A program made the translations under genes and the position numbers. 64,000 nucleotides of DNA from Aurantiochytrium sp. KH105 (Eukaryota > Sar > Bigyra > Thraustochytrida > Thraustochytriidae). The stretch covers positions 496,001 to 560,000 of the forward strand of contig BGKB01000010.1 of NCBI GenBank assembly GCA_003116975.1, in the 5' to 3' direction. Each line of letters opens with the position of its first letter. Position 1 is the stretch's first letter. Positions 45,925-56,014 of the stretch are shown in pieces. The notes below the pieces were generated by a model. That model was not told the DNA's origin and ran no database searches. It saw only the letters and a program-made list of their open reading frames with translations.

Positions 45925-47106
45925 ATGCCCGGCAAGACCCTCTTGCTCTCGCAGAGGCCCGGAGGCCTCGCGACCTTCAACATCCAGGACGGCTTCAATG
46001 AGGCCCTCCTCCGCGGTCTCCAGCTTGGATTTCTCTCGGACGCAGACTACCGCAGCATCCTGCAGTGCGAAAACCTCGCGGACGTCAAGCTGAATCTCCA
46101 GGAGACTGACTATGGCGCCTATGTGGGCGACGTCGCCCAGATCTCCCCTTCGATCGTGCGCGAAAAGGCGCTCGAAAAGCTGGTCAATGAGTTCAACCTC
46201 TTGCGCGCCAACGCGAACCAGCCCCTCTCCCAGTTCTTGGAGTTCATCCGCTACGACTACATGATCGACAACGTCATGCTCATCCTCAAAGCGACCCTGA
46301 ACAACCCCAACGTGGACGTCGCCTCCCTTGTCAAGCAGACGCATCCTCTGGGCCAGTTCGAGGAGAGCGTCTTCAACAGCATTTGTGCTTTCGAAAACAG
46401 CCCCAAGGGCTATGCGGAGCTGTACCAGTCCGTGCTGATCGACACGCCCATTGGTCCTTACTTTGCGCGCTTCCTTCAAGAGGAGTCCGCCAAGGTTTCC
46501 CAGGACGCCTCATACGTGCAGAACCTGCTCGAGGAGCTGCCCACGACCAAGCTGGAGAGCTCCCTGCGCAAGCTGTACCTCGAGGACTTTCTCGAGTTCT
46601 GCCAGGGTCTCGGTGGCGACACGGCCACCATCATGACTGATGTGATCAAGGCGCGCGCTGACGCCACGGCCATTAACATTACGCTCAACTCCTTTGGCAC
46701 CATGCTCAATGACCCGAACTTGCGCGAGTCCGAGCGCAAGCCCCTTTACCCTTCCATGGGTTTCCTTTATCCGGAGGGCACCGACAAGCTTTCCCAGGTC
46801 GGCGACGAGATGGAACTCGCCGCCGTTCTTCGCACCTATCAGGTGTACCGCGGCATCTTCGACAAGCACCAGCGCGGTGATAAGACCATTGATGATGCTT
46901 TCTACGAGCGCGAGGTTCAACTCAACGAGATGGCGTGGGAGGGCCAATTCCACTATGCGGCCTACTACTCGTACGTGCGCCTCAAGGAGCAAGAGATCCG
47001 CAACCTCGTCTGGATCTGCGAGTGCATTGTGCAGCGCCAGAAGGACCGCGCCTCTGACCACTTTGTTCCTGTCTTCTCGCGCGAGGCGTCTTACCGCAAG
47101 CGATAA
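45925..47106 (+). CDS. ATP6V0D-like: V-type H+-ATPase V0 subunit d
   Basis: 393 residues from the ATG at 45925 (context AAGATGCC); the frame extends upstream to a TTG that is not used. The protein matches subunit d throughout: N-terminal FNIQDGFNEALLRGLQLGFL, ADYRSILQCENLADVKLNLQ, TDYGAYV, LSQFLEFIRYDYMIDNVMLI, HPLGQF, and the C-terminal NLVWICECIVQRQKDR. The family is usually about 350 aa, so this one is slightly longer. Subunit d sits on top of the membrane c-ring and couples it to the central stalk of the proton pump that acidifies vacuoles and endosomes. Codon use is strongly biased to C-ending codons, consistent with high expression. The 3' flank is T/C-rich. Confidence 0.97.
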   Translation: MPGKTLLLSQRPGGLATFNIQDGFNEALLRGLQLGFLSDADYRSILQCENLADVKLNLQETDYGAYVGDVAQISPSIVREKALEKLVNEFNLLRANANQPLSQFLEFIRYDYMIDNVMLILKATLNNPNVDVASLVKQTHPLGQFEESVFNSICAFENSPKGYAELYQSVLIDTPIGPYFARFLQEESAKVSQDASYVQNLLEELPTTKLESSLRKLYLEDFLEFCQGLGGDTATIMTDVIKARADATAINITLNSFGTMLNDPNLRESERKPLYPSMGFLYPEGTDKLSQVGDEMELAAVLRTYQVYRGIFDKHQRGDKTIDDAFYEREVQLNEMAWEGQFHYAAYYSYVRLKEQEIRNLVWICECIVQRQKDRASDHFVPVFSREASYRKR

Positions 47107-47632
47107 ATTCGTTTCTGACCTGCTACAATCTTTTGATCAATCGAGATCTACCAACCAACCAACTCTCCAACCAACCATCCATTTATCTTTTTCTCCTTTC
47201 TTTCCTGTTTACCTTCACATTCTTCTACGCTACCTTGATTCTTACTCCCTCCCTCACGCACAATCTTTTCTCGTCTGTTCTTGTAAAACATTCCAAAAAC
47301 TTTATCTCACAATCCACGCCACCCAAAAAAACAAGGAGAACTCGAACAGCATGCAAGGTGGATACCTACTTCAAACTTCATTCATTCATTCATTCATCAC
47401 CCATTTCATGCACATTCCATCTCGTTTTCTCTCTTTTGTCGTCTTGTCTTGACCTCGTTAGGAGGCAGGCAAGCAAGCAAGCAGGCACGCAGTAGGCAGA
47501 TAGGCCCTTGGAAGGAGGGCTACCAGTCGTATGCTTTGTTGCGTTGTGTTGTCCCCGTCCCCGTCAATCATACATAAAATTCTACTCTTGCTCCTTTGGG
47601 AGTCAAAAAGACCCCGCTCGGTGTCCCATTAA
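47107..47632. other. convergent intergenic gap
   Basis: 526 bp, pyrimidine-rich after the V-ATPase stop, with CATTCATTCATTCATTCAT at about 47379-47397 and GGCAAGCAAGCAAGCAGGC at about 47467. Poly(A) sites of both genes are expected here; no gene is seen. Confidence 0.5.
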
Positions 47633-50092
47633 TCACAGAAGCGCCTCTGCAAGACTAGCGAGCTGCTTTTCATACTTCTCCTTTTGCTCAGCGAGCTTGC
47701 ACTCGTACATCTCACTTTGCTGCCGAAGTTCCTCTTGTAGCTCCGAACAAAGCTCTCGAAACACACCCGTTTCCTGACCCGCGGCACCAACAGCTGAAAA
47801 AGCAAAAGTACTAAAGGAACGTCCTGTTGGCGACCGCTGCATGGGAGGAACCATTGCAGAGGAGATTGTGTCTCCACGCTGAAGAAGACCAACCACAGAA
47901 GGCACACGAACCTCTCTTCCGTGCTGATGAGACGCGAGTACCACACTCGGCAAGCTTTCAGCAGAAGGAGATTGCGTGATTACAGCCAGATTCTTGCCAC
48001 TTCGACTGGTCTCGCTAATAAATTCATCTTCCGCGCCCTCGATACTTTCAATCTCAGCATTCGTGCCCGCCTTGAGCTCGGAAATCGCGTGCACAGCAAA
48101 GAGATTCGATCCGTCTATTTCCGATGTCCCCGGCTGCGAAGTGGAGCTGACTGCGCTGGTGAGTGCCTCAATCTCTTCCTCAACCAGAGTTTCGAAGCGT
48201 TGATTGATCATCTGAAAACTGGGCCGCGCGTTGGCGTCCTCTGCCCAACATTCTTGCATCAATTCCACCAGTCTCGGCACAGCAACACGCACGCTCTCTG
48301 GAATGCTTGGTCTAAAGCCAGATGACAGAGCTTTCGCTAAACCGCCTTTTTGGCTATTGTAGGATTTGACCACGTAGAGACCGTCACCGATGAGCGCTTC
48401 GCAGAGGATAAGGCCAAACGCGTAAACGTCAATCTTTTCCGAAAAGGCTTCACCACGATGCACCTCTGGGGCAAGGTACACCGGTGAGCCCCTGACCGTG
48501 CTCTGTTTCTTGGAGGTTTTGTTGATCTCGGAGGAGTCTGCGCGAGGCCCGTCCAGTGACTCGACCTCCTTGTGTGATTGCTCTTGGGCACTTTCGGGCG
48601 CGGTGCCGGGGTTCCGTGGTCTGCTTATCGACACCCCAAAATCCGACAGTTTGGCCTCGAAGGTTTTGCTAATGAGAATGTTGGATGGTTTGAGGTCATG
48701 GTGGACGATGATGTCGCCCAAAAAGGAGTGTAGGTAGCACATGGCACGACTAAGGCCTTGCATAATATTTCTGCGTCCATTGACCCAGGTGTACTCCGGA
48801 TTGCTCAGAACATCATCAAAAGTCCCGCCCTCGCCCAACTCGATAATACAATATGCAGTCTTTTCTGGCACGCTAATGGATGCGCCGAAAAAGCTCAAAA
48901 TATTCGGATGCTGCAGACGTTGCGAGATGGTTGCCTCATGCCAAAAGTGCTCCAGCTCCATGTCCCCGACCTTGGCAAAAGTGAATGTCTTGACCGCCAC
49001 CATGCTGCCGCGATATCGAGCTCGATAAACTTGCCCAAAGTTGCCCTGCCCGATACTGCCGAGCAATAGGACGTCTGCGTTGCGGCAGCTTAGCAGTTTG
49101 AGCCGATCTTGCGGAAGTTTTCGCAGCGCCCTTGCAGTAATCTCGCACAACACACTTCCATCATAAGTCTTGCCGGATATGCTGAGCACATCGCTGTTGC
49201 GGCGCTGAAAGTCCCCGTTCTCCCTAGCAGCAGCCGTGGCAAGCAAAGGCTCCTTACAAAGTGCAATGAACTCTCTGCGCAGCTGCTTCTCCGCTCGACG
49301 TTTGATGACATGCACGCAGACAATGAGGATTCCATTTCCCAGACAAAGAATCACCAAGTGCGGAAGTATGCTTGCCAGGTCATAGGTTTCCAGGGTCGTC
49401 GAGACGCCAAGCGCACTGCACAATAAAATGCTCACGGAGAGACGAAGCGTCGTGTATTCGGATTCGAGTGTTCGGAGACAAAGAATCTGGATCGCGTGAC
49501 CACCGATTGACAGCGAGAGAAATACAGCAATGTCGAGCACAAGCTTATCGACGCTTGTACTTATCATGTCATCTGAAGCGTGTGCCTCTGTTTGCAGCAC
49601 CTCGCGTGAGAGAGAGGTTGCATAATAGACTACGACTCCAGCCATGATGACAATGACAGGGAAAATGAGGCCTGCGACCTTGGCCCAAACGCTAGATTGA
49701 GCTTGATGGAAGCTCGCTCCAAAGCAATAAGAGCTAAACACCAAAAGCTCAGCCAGCACGACTGGAGTAGGTAGCATCCGCTCGGGACTCTGAAGCCGCT
49801 GCAGTGAAAAGAGCAAGCTTAGGAAGACGATGATCGCGAGTACGGCCAATGTAGTCCCCATCGTCGCTGTGACGCGAGGCGTTACTAAAGTGCTGCGAAA
49901 GCTTGCGTCGAACCATTGTCGAAACTTGAACTCAAGCTCATCGTCAAGAAAACTCAAATTCCACCGTGATCGTGGAAGCGCAATTTGGCCCGTAGGAACC
50001 GGTGCATCCGAAAAACTGCTGCTCGAGTCTGGGTTTGGCTCATTGTACACGCGAGCTCGAGAACTTCTTGTTCCATCGCTTTTCGCAAACAT
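47633..50092 (-). CDS. TKL-like protein kinase with multi-pass membrane N-terminus
   Basis: 819 residues from the ATG at 50092. About six hydrophobic segments lie between residues 75 and 265 (for example TLAVLAIIVFLSLLFSL, VLAELLVFSSYCFGASF, FPVIVIMAGVVVYYAT, LVILCLGNGILIVCVHVI). The kinase domain covers about 340-620. It has the glycine loop GQGNFGQVYRARY, the VAIK-type lysine in MVAVKTF, the catalytic loop HHDLKPSN (HRD reads HHD), the DFG motif in LSDFGVS, and the APE motif as LAPE. The DLKPSN loop fits TKL or serine/threonine kinases. The C-terminus ends in a coiled coil (ELQEELRQQSEMYECKLAEQ). It is probably a membrane receptor-like kinase, but no ligand domain is visible. Membrane-linked TKL kinases are frequent in oomycetes and relatives. 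Confidence 0.87.
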   Translation of the reverse strand: MFAKSDGTRSSRARVYNEPNPDSSSSFSDAPVPTGQIALPRSRWNLSFLDDELEFKFRQWFDASFRSTLVTPRVTATMGTTLAVLAIIVFLSLLFSLQRLQSPERMLPTPVVLAELLVFSSYCFGASFHQAQSSVWAKVAGLIFPVIVIMAGVVVYYATSLSREVLQTEAHASDDMISTSVDKLVLDIAVFLSLSIGGHAIQILCLRTLESEYTTLRLSVSILLCSALGVSTTLETYDLASILPHLVILCLGNGILIVCVHVIKRRAEKQLRREFIALCKEPLLATAAARENGDFQRRNSDVLSISGKTYDGSVLCEITARALRKLPQDRLKLLSCRNADVLLLGSIGQGNFGQVYRARYRGSMVAVKTFTFAKVGDMELEHFWHEATISQRLQHPNILSFFGASISVPEKTAYCIIELGEGGTFDDVLSNPEYTWVNGRRNIMQGLSRAMCYLHSFLGDIIVHHDLKPSNILISKTFEAKLSDFGVSISRPRNPGTAPESAQEQSHKEVESLDGPRADSSEINKTSKKQSTVRGSPVYLAPEVHRGEAFSEKIDVYAFGLILCEALIGDGLYVVKSYNSQKGGLAKALSSGFRPSIPESVRVAVPRLVELMQECWAEDANARPSFQMINQRFETLVEEEIEALTSAVSSTSQPGTSEIDGSNLFAVHAISELKAGTNAEIESIEGAEDEFISETSRSGKNLAVITQSPSAESLPSVVLASHQHGREVRVPSVVGLLQRGDTISSAMVPPMQRSPTGRSFSTFAFSAVGAAGQETGVFRELCSELQEELRQQSEMYECKLAEQKEKYEKQLASLAEALL

Positions 50093-50894
50093 GGCTGCTG
50101 CACCGAATCACGCCGCACGTTTCACGGTGTTTTTTCGATGTAAACTTTCGATCGCTTGCCCGGTAATTGTGAGCGTAGATTTGCGGCACCGTATTGAATT
50201 TCCTCTCTGTATTTCCTCTTTTGCGCTGCCCGCCCTCTGCCGCCGTCGAAAGGCGGCGGCGGAGGGCAGCAGCACCTAACAGCCTGGGTGAAGCAGGCGT
50301 CGCTGAGCTTGTTGTTCTCCCTTCCCCTTGGTAAGCCGAATGTCTTTTAGTGAGACGAATGCACAAGGACAATACAATAATCTCACGCCAATCTACAATA
50401 AGAGGTAGCACGAGACTTGATGCTGCGCTGCCCTGCGCTACGCCGCCGGCCACCTGGCACGGCCAGTGCCAGCGCCAGTAGTCGAGGTCGAGATTTGTTT
50501 GCGCGGCTTTCGACGCCAACACTCCTCCTACGGCCACCGGCGAGAACAGTCGACGGATAAGTAATTCTTTGGAACCTGAACCTACAGTGCCTGTCAGTCC
50601 GTGTGTACACATAGATTCATGCAAAGCCGCTTGCTCTTACACTGTTAGGCCAAGGACACGAACTTACTTTACATTTAGAATCGAACTACCATATCTACTC
50701 CGAGCAAGCTGCCAGCTGATTCGAACAGCTTTTTGCACCAGCAGTATGCGCAACAGTCTATAGATTGAACTTCTCCTTGCTTTCATCGTTTTTGCGAGCT
50801 TTCAAGACAGAGCGATGGCGTTTCAAGGCCGGGCCGGCCGTCGTGACCGGCACTAACAATTAATCCGTTGAGCGTATTTCTTTTTTTAAAATTT
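50093..50894. other. upstream region of the kinase gene with strong hairpin
   Basis: About 800 bp between the kinase start and the transposon. An imperfect inverted repeat (50226-50248 against 50251-50270, CTGCCC...GCCGCC with GGCGGC...GGGCAG) could form a stem of about 20 bp. Nothing else is recognised. Confidence 0.5.
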
Positions 50895-50965
50895 TTAAGA
50901 CCGTCTTTTTATAAGAGCAGGAGCAAATTATTACGGAGATTTGTCAGACCCGAAAATCCGCACTT
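50895..50965. repeat. left terminal inverted repeat
   Basis: Starts TTAAGACCGTCTTTTTATAA, contains TTACGGAGATTTG at 50931-50943 and ends at CCGCACTT. It pairs with 52525-52606. Confidence 0.75.
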
Positions 50966-51223
50966 GCGTTTCGCAGACCGCGGCGAGGACGCCTGGCTTC
51001 GGCTCGGCCTGGAGAGCGCGAATCTGGTCTTTTCGAGCCACGAAATTTCGTAGACGAAAAGTTATCGCGTTTTCGGGCCGCGTGGGGTGGTGGCAATAGG
51101 CGCTAATATGGGCAGAGAGTATCAAGTCGTATTAGGGCAAAGGTAGACGCAAAAGCGCCAAATAAGGTACCAATGACTGTTGAAAGTCCCAGCATCCTGA
51201 ACAAGCTCCTGGTGTGGTAAGCG

Positions 51224-52249
51224 ATGACATCTTGTTCGAGAAACCGCTCTTGGGAAGTACACGTGCTAAACGCTTTTCGTTGTGGCACGGGTCGTGGTCC
51301 TCGTCGGCCTGGGTGTCATGCTTCGCCGGGCGGTGTAACAAACGAATGCTCCGACAGCTTGTCAGACCAACATCGATCGCAGCAGCAAGCACAGCAGCAA
51401 CGATCGGCAAACTTTGTCGATTCCGAGCGGCAAGATGTCGTTGCATACGCAGTTCGTCGCATGGTGGAGTCGATGGACCATAGTGGAGACTTGCTTATGT
51501 GAGCCACGGCCTCGACTAGCATCGACTTGCGTGATGATGCCCAAAATGACAAGGGTACAATCGAGCAAGCATGCGAGACAATCGGCGAGGACAACGCAAC
51601 GCCGATAGCAAGCAATGACTCGCAAGCGATGATTAGCCTGCGAGACGGGAGAAGCGATATGCCAGAGTATGTGCCCGCGGAACACCATGTTCTTCCAGCG
51701 AAACCTCAAGGTTGGGCGCGGCGGCCTCATCACGGCTCGGCTTACGGTAGCGACTACATGGGCCCTTACAGGGAGCGAATCGAAGAGCTTTTTGGACTAG
51801 GCGTCGAGGACTCGTCGCACAAGATGGGGCCAGGTGTGATGCGCGCGCAATCCGAGTTCCCAGGACGATTGTGTCTTCCTTCTGAGGAACGCATCAAGTT
51901 GCTCATCGGGCAGCTCAGCACTCAACAGAAGGCTCGAGAGCAACCTGAAAGAATGGCAAGGGCAGCAGAGCTTGCACCGAAGGACGCAGCAGCTGTAGCA
52001 GTTTTGCAGTCTGGATCATCAGGAAGGGGGCGAAAAGGCATGGAAGCCAAATTTGCCAACGAGATTCAACTTCTTACGGTCACGAACCCAAGCAAGACAC
52101 TTAAGTAGATCATGAAGACTGTTTTTGATCAACGCGGTGGGCCCAAGCCAGCTAGCTTCCCTACAGACACCCAGATCAAAGGAAAGATTGCCAACGTGAA
52201 GACCAAATATCGCAAAATGCAAGCAAAACCGACCAACAACGATATTTAA
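51224..52249 (+). pseudogene. broken coding remnant inside the transposon
   Basis: One plus-strand frame is protein-like through most of this interval but is broken at least twice. Recognisable stretches include DMPEYVPAEHHVLPAKPQGW, GPYRERIEELFGLGVED, LPSEERIKLLIGQLSTQQK and FPTDTQIKGKIANVKTKYR. The two last stretches have a similar shape, which suggests an internal repeat of a helical DNA-binding-like unit. I do not recognise the family. It is probably the former transposase or an accessory protein of the element. Confidence 0.5.
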
Positions 52250-52524
52250 CAGCAAGTTTGTCTTCTCCACGCGTTTCCTTGCCTGTGCCTGCCATCTAGC
52301 CCAGCTGCGCGGCAGTCTTCTCCCCGAACACGGTCGCAAAGCCCGCGCAAAGTCGCCCTTTCGCGCAGTTCTGCGCTGGTCCATCGTCGATGATTAGCCG
52401 CATGAGGTGAAAAAAGGGGGGTGACACAACTTTATAACGAAGGCTTGCACGGCCGTGCCGCCGGGTGTTCTGGGCAGCCAGGCGGCGGCGGAGCGAGCCT
52501 GCGCGCCGGCGAGGCGATTGGCTG

Positions 52525-52606
52525 AAGTGCGGAATATCGCGAGTGCCAAATCTCCGTAACCCAATATGGGAAATCGTCTCCTGGTCTTACGTGGAGACGG
52601 TCTTAA
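52525..52606. repeat. right terminal inverted repeat
   Basis: Reads AAGTGCGG...CAAATCTCCGTAA...AGACGGTCTTAA, the inverted counterpart of 50895-50965, about 10 bp longer through small insertions. Confidence 0.75.
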
Positions 52607-53078
52607 TTAAAGTTTTGTTTACCAGGGCCCTGGCACCTGAGGCTCGGAGTGGATGCGGCTTCGCTACCGGTATAATGGATGCCCATCCGCAGAGCTCGCG
52701 AAGTCAACCCCGGTTTGTGTTCGCAGAAAACTGTGTGCGGCTGTGACCAAGCCAGTCACTCATGCTACCCTCGAGGTTGGTCACATTCTAATAAAACTAC
52801 ACTTGAAACCGAACGTTTCGTCAACCGAATGAACGGTGGTGAATGAACGATGAAAATTCTTCGGCATGTTGGTTGCTGCCAGTGTGACGCGACAGACGCA
52901 GACAGACAAACGAATGTCGAGAAACTACGAGCGACACGCAGACGGATCTGCATGCAGCAGCCAGGCCGCCGTTGCTCTGCAGGCAGTATCCCGACAAGAA
53001 CTCTGCTGGCCTTGACAGCGTAGCGAGATCTTGCGCGACACTCACTCCGATCGACCGCGAGAGCCATCGGCAAGAGGC
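52607..53078. other. 5' flank of the F-box/SPRY gene
   Basis: About 470 bp between the transposon and the next start codon. CCAGGGCCCTGG at about 52622 is a perfect palindrome. No gene is seen. Confidence 0.45.
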
Positions 53079-54320
53079 ATGGCGACCCGGCTGGAGGAAC
53101 GGAAGGCGACCGCCGATCGCGAGCTCGCGCCGTGCACGGTGCAAAAGAAGGCTAGGCCTATGGAGAGCGATGATGTGCCTCAGCAGTGCTTGCTGCGTCC
53201 TTGCAAAAGGGACGCGAATGCAAAACTTGCAACGATCCCACGCGAACTCGTTGGGATAGTCGCTCAGTATTTGGAGATTGACGAAGTGGCGCACTGGGGA
53301 ATGTGCTCGGCGGCGCTGCACGCGGCATTGGCCACCCACGAAGATAGCATTCTTCAGGCGTACTGCTGTCGATGCGCAGGTATTACGGACACAAGCATCA
53401 TAGAGGAGGCACGAATCAAGATCTCGCTGCAGGAATTGCGCGAGCTTTCCTCGATGAGCTTTGCCGCCTCCGCGCAGGCGCGCAATCAAATTTGGTCCGG
53501 CATGCGCTTTGCACTCGATGAAAAGCTTATGATGACCGAAGCAGCTCGTTCCGAGCGGTCTCCAATCGGCAAGTGGATGTTTAATACCTGCGGGCCCAAC
53601 ACAGTAGCAAGCCGTGCACGAGCGGGAGCGAACCGCGTCATCCGCTTTCCGGAGTGCACATACAAAGCACAGGCACTACTGCTCTCGCACTTTAACGCGT
53701 ACTGCCTCCGCAGCGATCCGATTACAACGGTCCGGGCGGTGCGGTCGCGGATGAGCTACTTTGAGGTTTCAATCCTCAAGTCTGCCTCGGGCAGCACTCT
53801 TCCGGGAGACAGGACGCGCAGCGATGTTGGTTCGCACAGATGGTACGGCATGCTGCCTTGCGTTGCCATCGGCTTCAGTGCGCTGTACAAGCACAATCGA
53901 ACAATTGCTGGTATGCCGGGCTGGACTCGCCACGCTTTGGGGTGGCATTCGGACGATGGAAGGTTTTTCTTTGGGTGTGAAAACGGGTCGCCCGCAGCCC
54001 AAGAAGTGGCGCCGGGCGTGAGTACGACCCAGTGCGTCTACTTTGGACCTGGCGACACCGTTGGGATTGGTTTGCGCTTAAATCACGCCGTCTGCTCGGA
54101 GCCGACGGCCACCGAGCGCCAGAGCACATTGTACAACGCCACAGTCCTTCTGACCAAGAACGGCAAGATTGCCGGTGTTCGTCGCAATCTTTTTCTCGGC
54201 CACACGTGGAGCGAGTTCTGTCCCTGCGTTGGGATCGACTCGAGGGACACTGTGCAGATTCACATGGATAAATTTGCGTTCGATTTTGCTAAATATGAGC
54301 GCGAGGCATTCGAAACATGA
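53079..54320 (+). CDS. F-box-like protein with SPRY (B30.2-like) domain
   Basis: 413 residues from the ATG at 53079; the frame opens 48 bp earlier at a TTG, not used. Residues about 50-95 resemble an F-box (ATIPRELVGIVAQYLEIDEV, then WGMCSAALHAAL). Residues about 215-400 look like a SPRY domain: MSYFEVSILK, CVAIGFSA, HALGWHSDDGRFFFGCENG, FGPGDTVGIGLRL, VLLTKNGKIAGV and FCPCVGIDSRDTVQIHM, in the usual order. F-box proteins recruit substrates to SCF ubiquitin ligases and SPRY domains bind target proteins, so a substrate adaptor is likely (inference). The first 45 residues are basic. The 3' flank ends in AAATAAATAAATAAC, a plausible poly(A) region. Confidence 0.8.
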   Translation: MATRLEERKATADRELAPCTVQKKARPMESDDVPQQCLLRPCKRDANAKLATIPRELVGIVAQYLEIDEVAHWGMCSAALHAALATHEDSILQAYCCRCAGITDTSIIEEARIKISLQELRELSSMSFAASAQARNQIWSGMRFALDEKLMMTEAARSERSPIGKWMFNTCGPNTVASRARAGANRVIRFPECTYKAQALLLSHFNAYCLRSDPITTVRAVRSRMSYFEVSILKSASGSTLPGDRTRSDVGSHRWYGMLPCVAIGFSALYKHNRTIAGMPGWTRHALGWHSDDGRFFFGCENGSPAAQEVAPGVSTTQCVYFGPGDTVGIGLRLNHAVCSEPTATERQSTLYNATVLLTKNGKIAGVRRNLFLGHTWSEFCPCVGIDSRDTVQIHMDKFAFDFAKYEREAFET

Positions 54321-54556
54321 CCTCGAGAAGCGCAATCGCTCGTACCCCTTTGTTACGTGCTTTAAAACGAGGATGCGTACATCGCGAAGCACAGTGCAGA
54401 TGGAATGCTTTACGCGAAACCAGTATCTACTGCACGGGAATTGCGCATTCATTTCTTTTCTTTTTCTTTCTCCTTCGAAAAATAAATAAATAACTTTCTC
54501 TCTCACTCTTCTTCTTTGTGTGTGAGGTGACTGTGAATACATGAACAGGGCGTCCG

Positions 54557-55339
54557 TTACTGGCCGACTTGCAATACCATATGCAGAACTTCTCCAAGAG
54601 GAATCTCTGCTGAGCTGTGATTGATGTCGCTGACGATATTGTTTTTGTACATGAGGCGAAATTGCTCGCGTGGCATGCCGAGCACCTCCTCCGCCTGTTC
54701 CAGCACTTGATTCATGCGAACAAACTGGGTGGCGCCAGTGAATTCGAGTGTTACAATGCGACCGGCAAGGGTCCGCAAGTAAATGCGAGGCTGCGGGCGC
54801 CGACGCTTTTCGATGGTGCCCAAGGACTCGCGGGCAAGCTCATCGCAGCGCCGCCTTACGAGCCCTTGCGCGAACTCCTTTTCGTTTTCGTTGCGTGAAG
54901 ACGCAGTGGTGCGTCCCATGTAAGCATCTTTGCGCAATAGCGCGGGCGATGAACATAAATTTCGCCGCAGCGATTCAACCTCAAATACTTGCACATCGCT
55001 GGGCTCAAATTTGCGCTTGCGAGCGCCGCTGGCCATCGCGAAGAACGGTTCAATGCTGGCGCCTTCTCCTCCGGCTCTTCGTGGGGCCGACATTGTCCGT
55101 CGAAAAGAGTGGCCGTATTTGGTGGCACCACGGTCCTTGTGCCGTTGTGTCCAGGTGCCCTCGGCCTCTCGTTGCTGAGAAACCTGTCTGCCAAGGCTCT
55201 GCTGCTGGTTTTCCGCGTGGTGAGTGTCAGGCGCGTCGCTCCTGATGTGCAGCAGACCTGCCCGACCTGGCGCCGCGAGGGCAGGGGCGCGTTCTCCCCA
55301 CCCAAGTCGCGTTCCGGGCGTCGCCTCGTCAATCTCCAT
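54557..55339 (-). CDS. protein with C-terminal ubiquitin-like domain
   Basis: 260 residues from the ATG at 55339; a GTG 30 bp upstream is not used. The C-terminal 75 residues form a ubiquitin-like or SUMO-like fold: IYLRTLAGRIVTLEF, then VLEQAEEVLGMPREQFRLMY, a NIVSD turn and a final strand VLHMVLQVGQ. It lacks the terminal Gly-Gly needed for conjugation, so it is an integral ubiquitin-like domain. The rest is Arg/Ser/Ala-rich, with a possible nuclear signal (GARKRKFEPSD). It converges on the F-box/SPRY gene with 236 bp between; a shared ubiquitin theme may be chance. Confidence 0.72.
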   Translation of the reverse strand: MEIDEATPGTRLGWGERAPALAAPGRAGLLHIRSDAPDTHHAENQQQSLGRQVSQQREAEGTWTQRHKDRGATKYGHSFRRTMSAPRRAGGEGASIEPFFAMASGARKRKFEPSDVQVFEVESLRRNLCSSPALLRKDAYMGRTTASSRNENEKEFAQGLVRRRCDELARESLGTIEKRRRPQPRIYLRTLAGRIVTLEFTGATQFVRMNQVLEQAEEVLGMPREQFRLMYKNNIVSDINHSSAEIPLGEVLHMVLQVGQ

Positions 55340-56014
55340 CCGTTTTCTCGTGTTGTCGCGGATTGTCACGACTCGTCTTGCTCGTGTTCAAGTAGAAAAT
55401 ACGTATGCTCGAGGGGATGCGACGCGTGGGCGCCGCGCGCTCCTCGTTGCGTGTGCCCCTTCCTCTCCCCCCCCCCTTCGCCCTCTTTTTCCTTTTTTGC
55501 TCCTCCTTCGTTGTCGTCTTCACAGTGCGTGTTCGTGTGTGTGGCAGACGTCTTTGTTTCATAATGTAAAAATGCGGTATGATGGGACAACTCCGACAAC
55601 CAGGACTTCCGAGGCAAACAAATGAATGGGACTGGACTGGCAAAAGTAAAGAAGAAAACGCGCAGTGGCAAGAGATCCATCCATCTACTGCCAGAACCAC
55701 GCAACAAGAGGACGCGTGAGAGGACGAGACAAGGAAAGAAAAGAGAAGAAGGTAGCCTACAAATTAGGGGGGCCAATGAAATTCGATGAGGCCAGACGGG
55801 CGGAAGAAATCACCCATCGCACGTATAACACGAGGCATTATGAGCGCGTCTTGTCAAGCAAGGCTGTCTGTGTCATGTTGGTCCACCATGCTGGCCAGAG
55901 CCAAAAACGGCATTGTCGTTCGGCGCTGGTGGTGGGCGACTAAACCCCTCGTTTTCATCAAGAGCTCGCCCGTGAAATTCTTTCTCCTCATGACGTAAGT
56001 TGACTTGACTCGCA
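55340..56014. other. intergenic gap between two minus-strand genes
   Basis: 675 bp containing a C run at about 55470-55480, T/C-rich DNA and a purine-rich stretch near 55730-55755. It holds the promoter of the ubiquitin-like gene and the 3' flank of the malonyl-CoA decarboxylase. No gene is seen. Confidence 0.5.

Larger units (their letters stand above)
50895..52606. mobile_element. decayed DNA transposon with terminal inverted repeats, family unknown
   Basis: The ends are imperfect inverted repeats: both start TTAAGACCGTCT and share AGGAG, TTACGGAGATTTG and CCGCACTT in the same order over about 70-80 bp. TTAA stands at both outer edges and could be the target duplication, as in piggyBac-like elements, although the terminal bases do not match the usual piggyBac ends. 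The interior holds a plus-strand coding remnant (51224-52249). At 1.7 kb it is short for an autonomous element. It splits an otherwise divergent gap. No transposase catalytic motif is recognisable. Confidence 0.7.

Noticed and set aside
52607-53078. Possible second mobile element flanking the transposon
   Set aside because: Only one short palindrome (CCAGGGCCCTGG); no paired ends or coding remnant.
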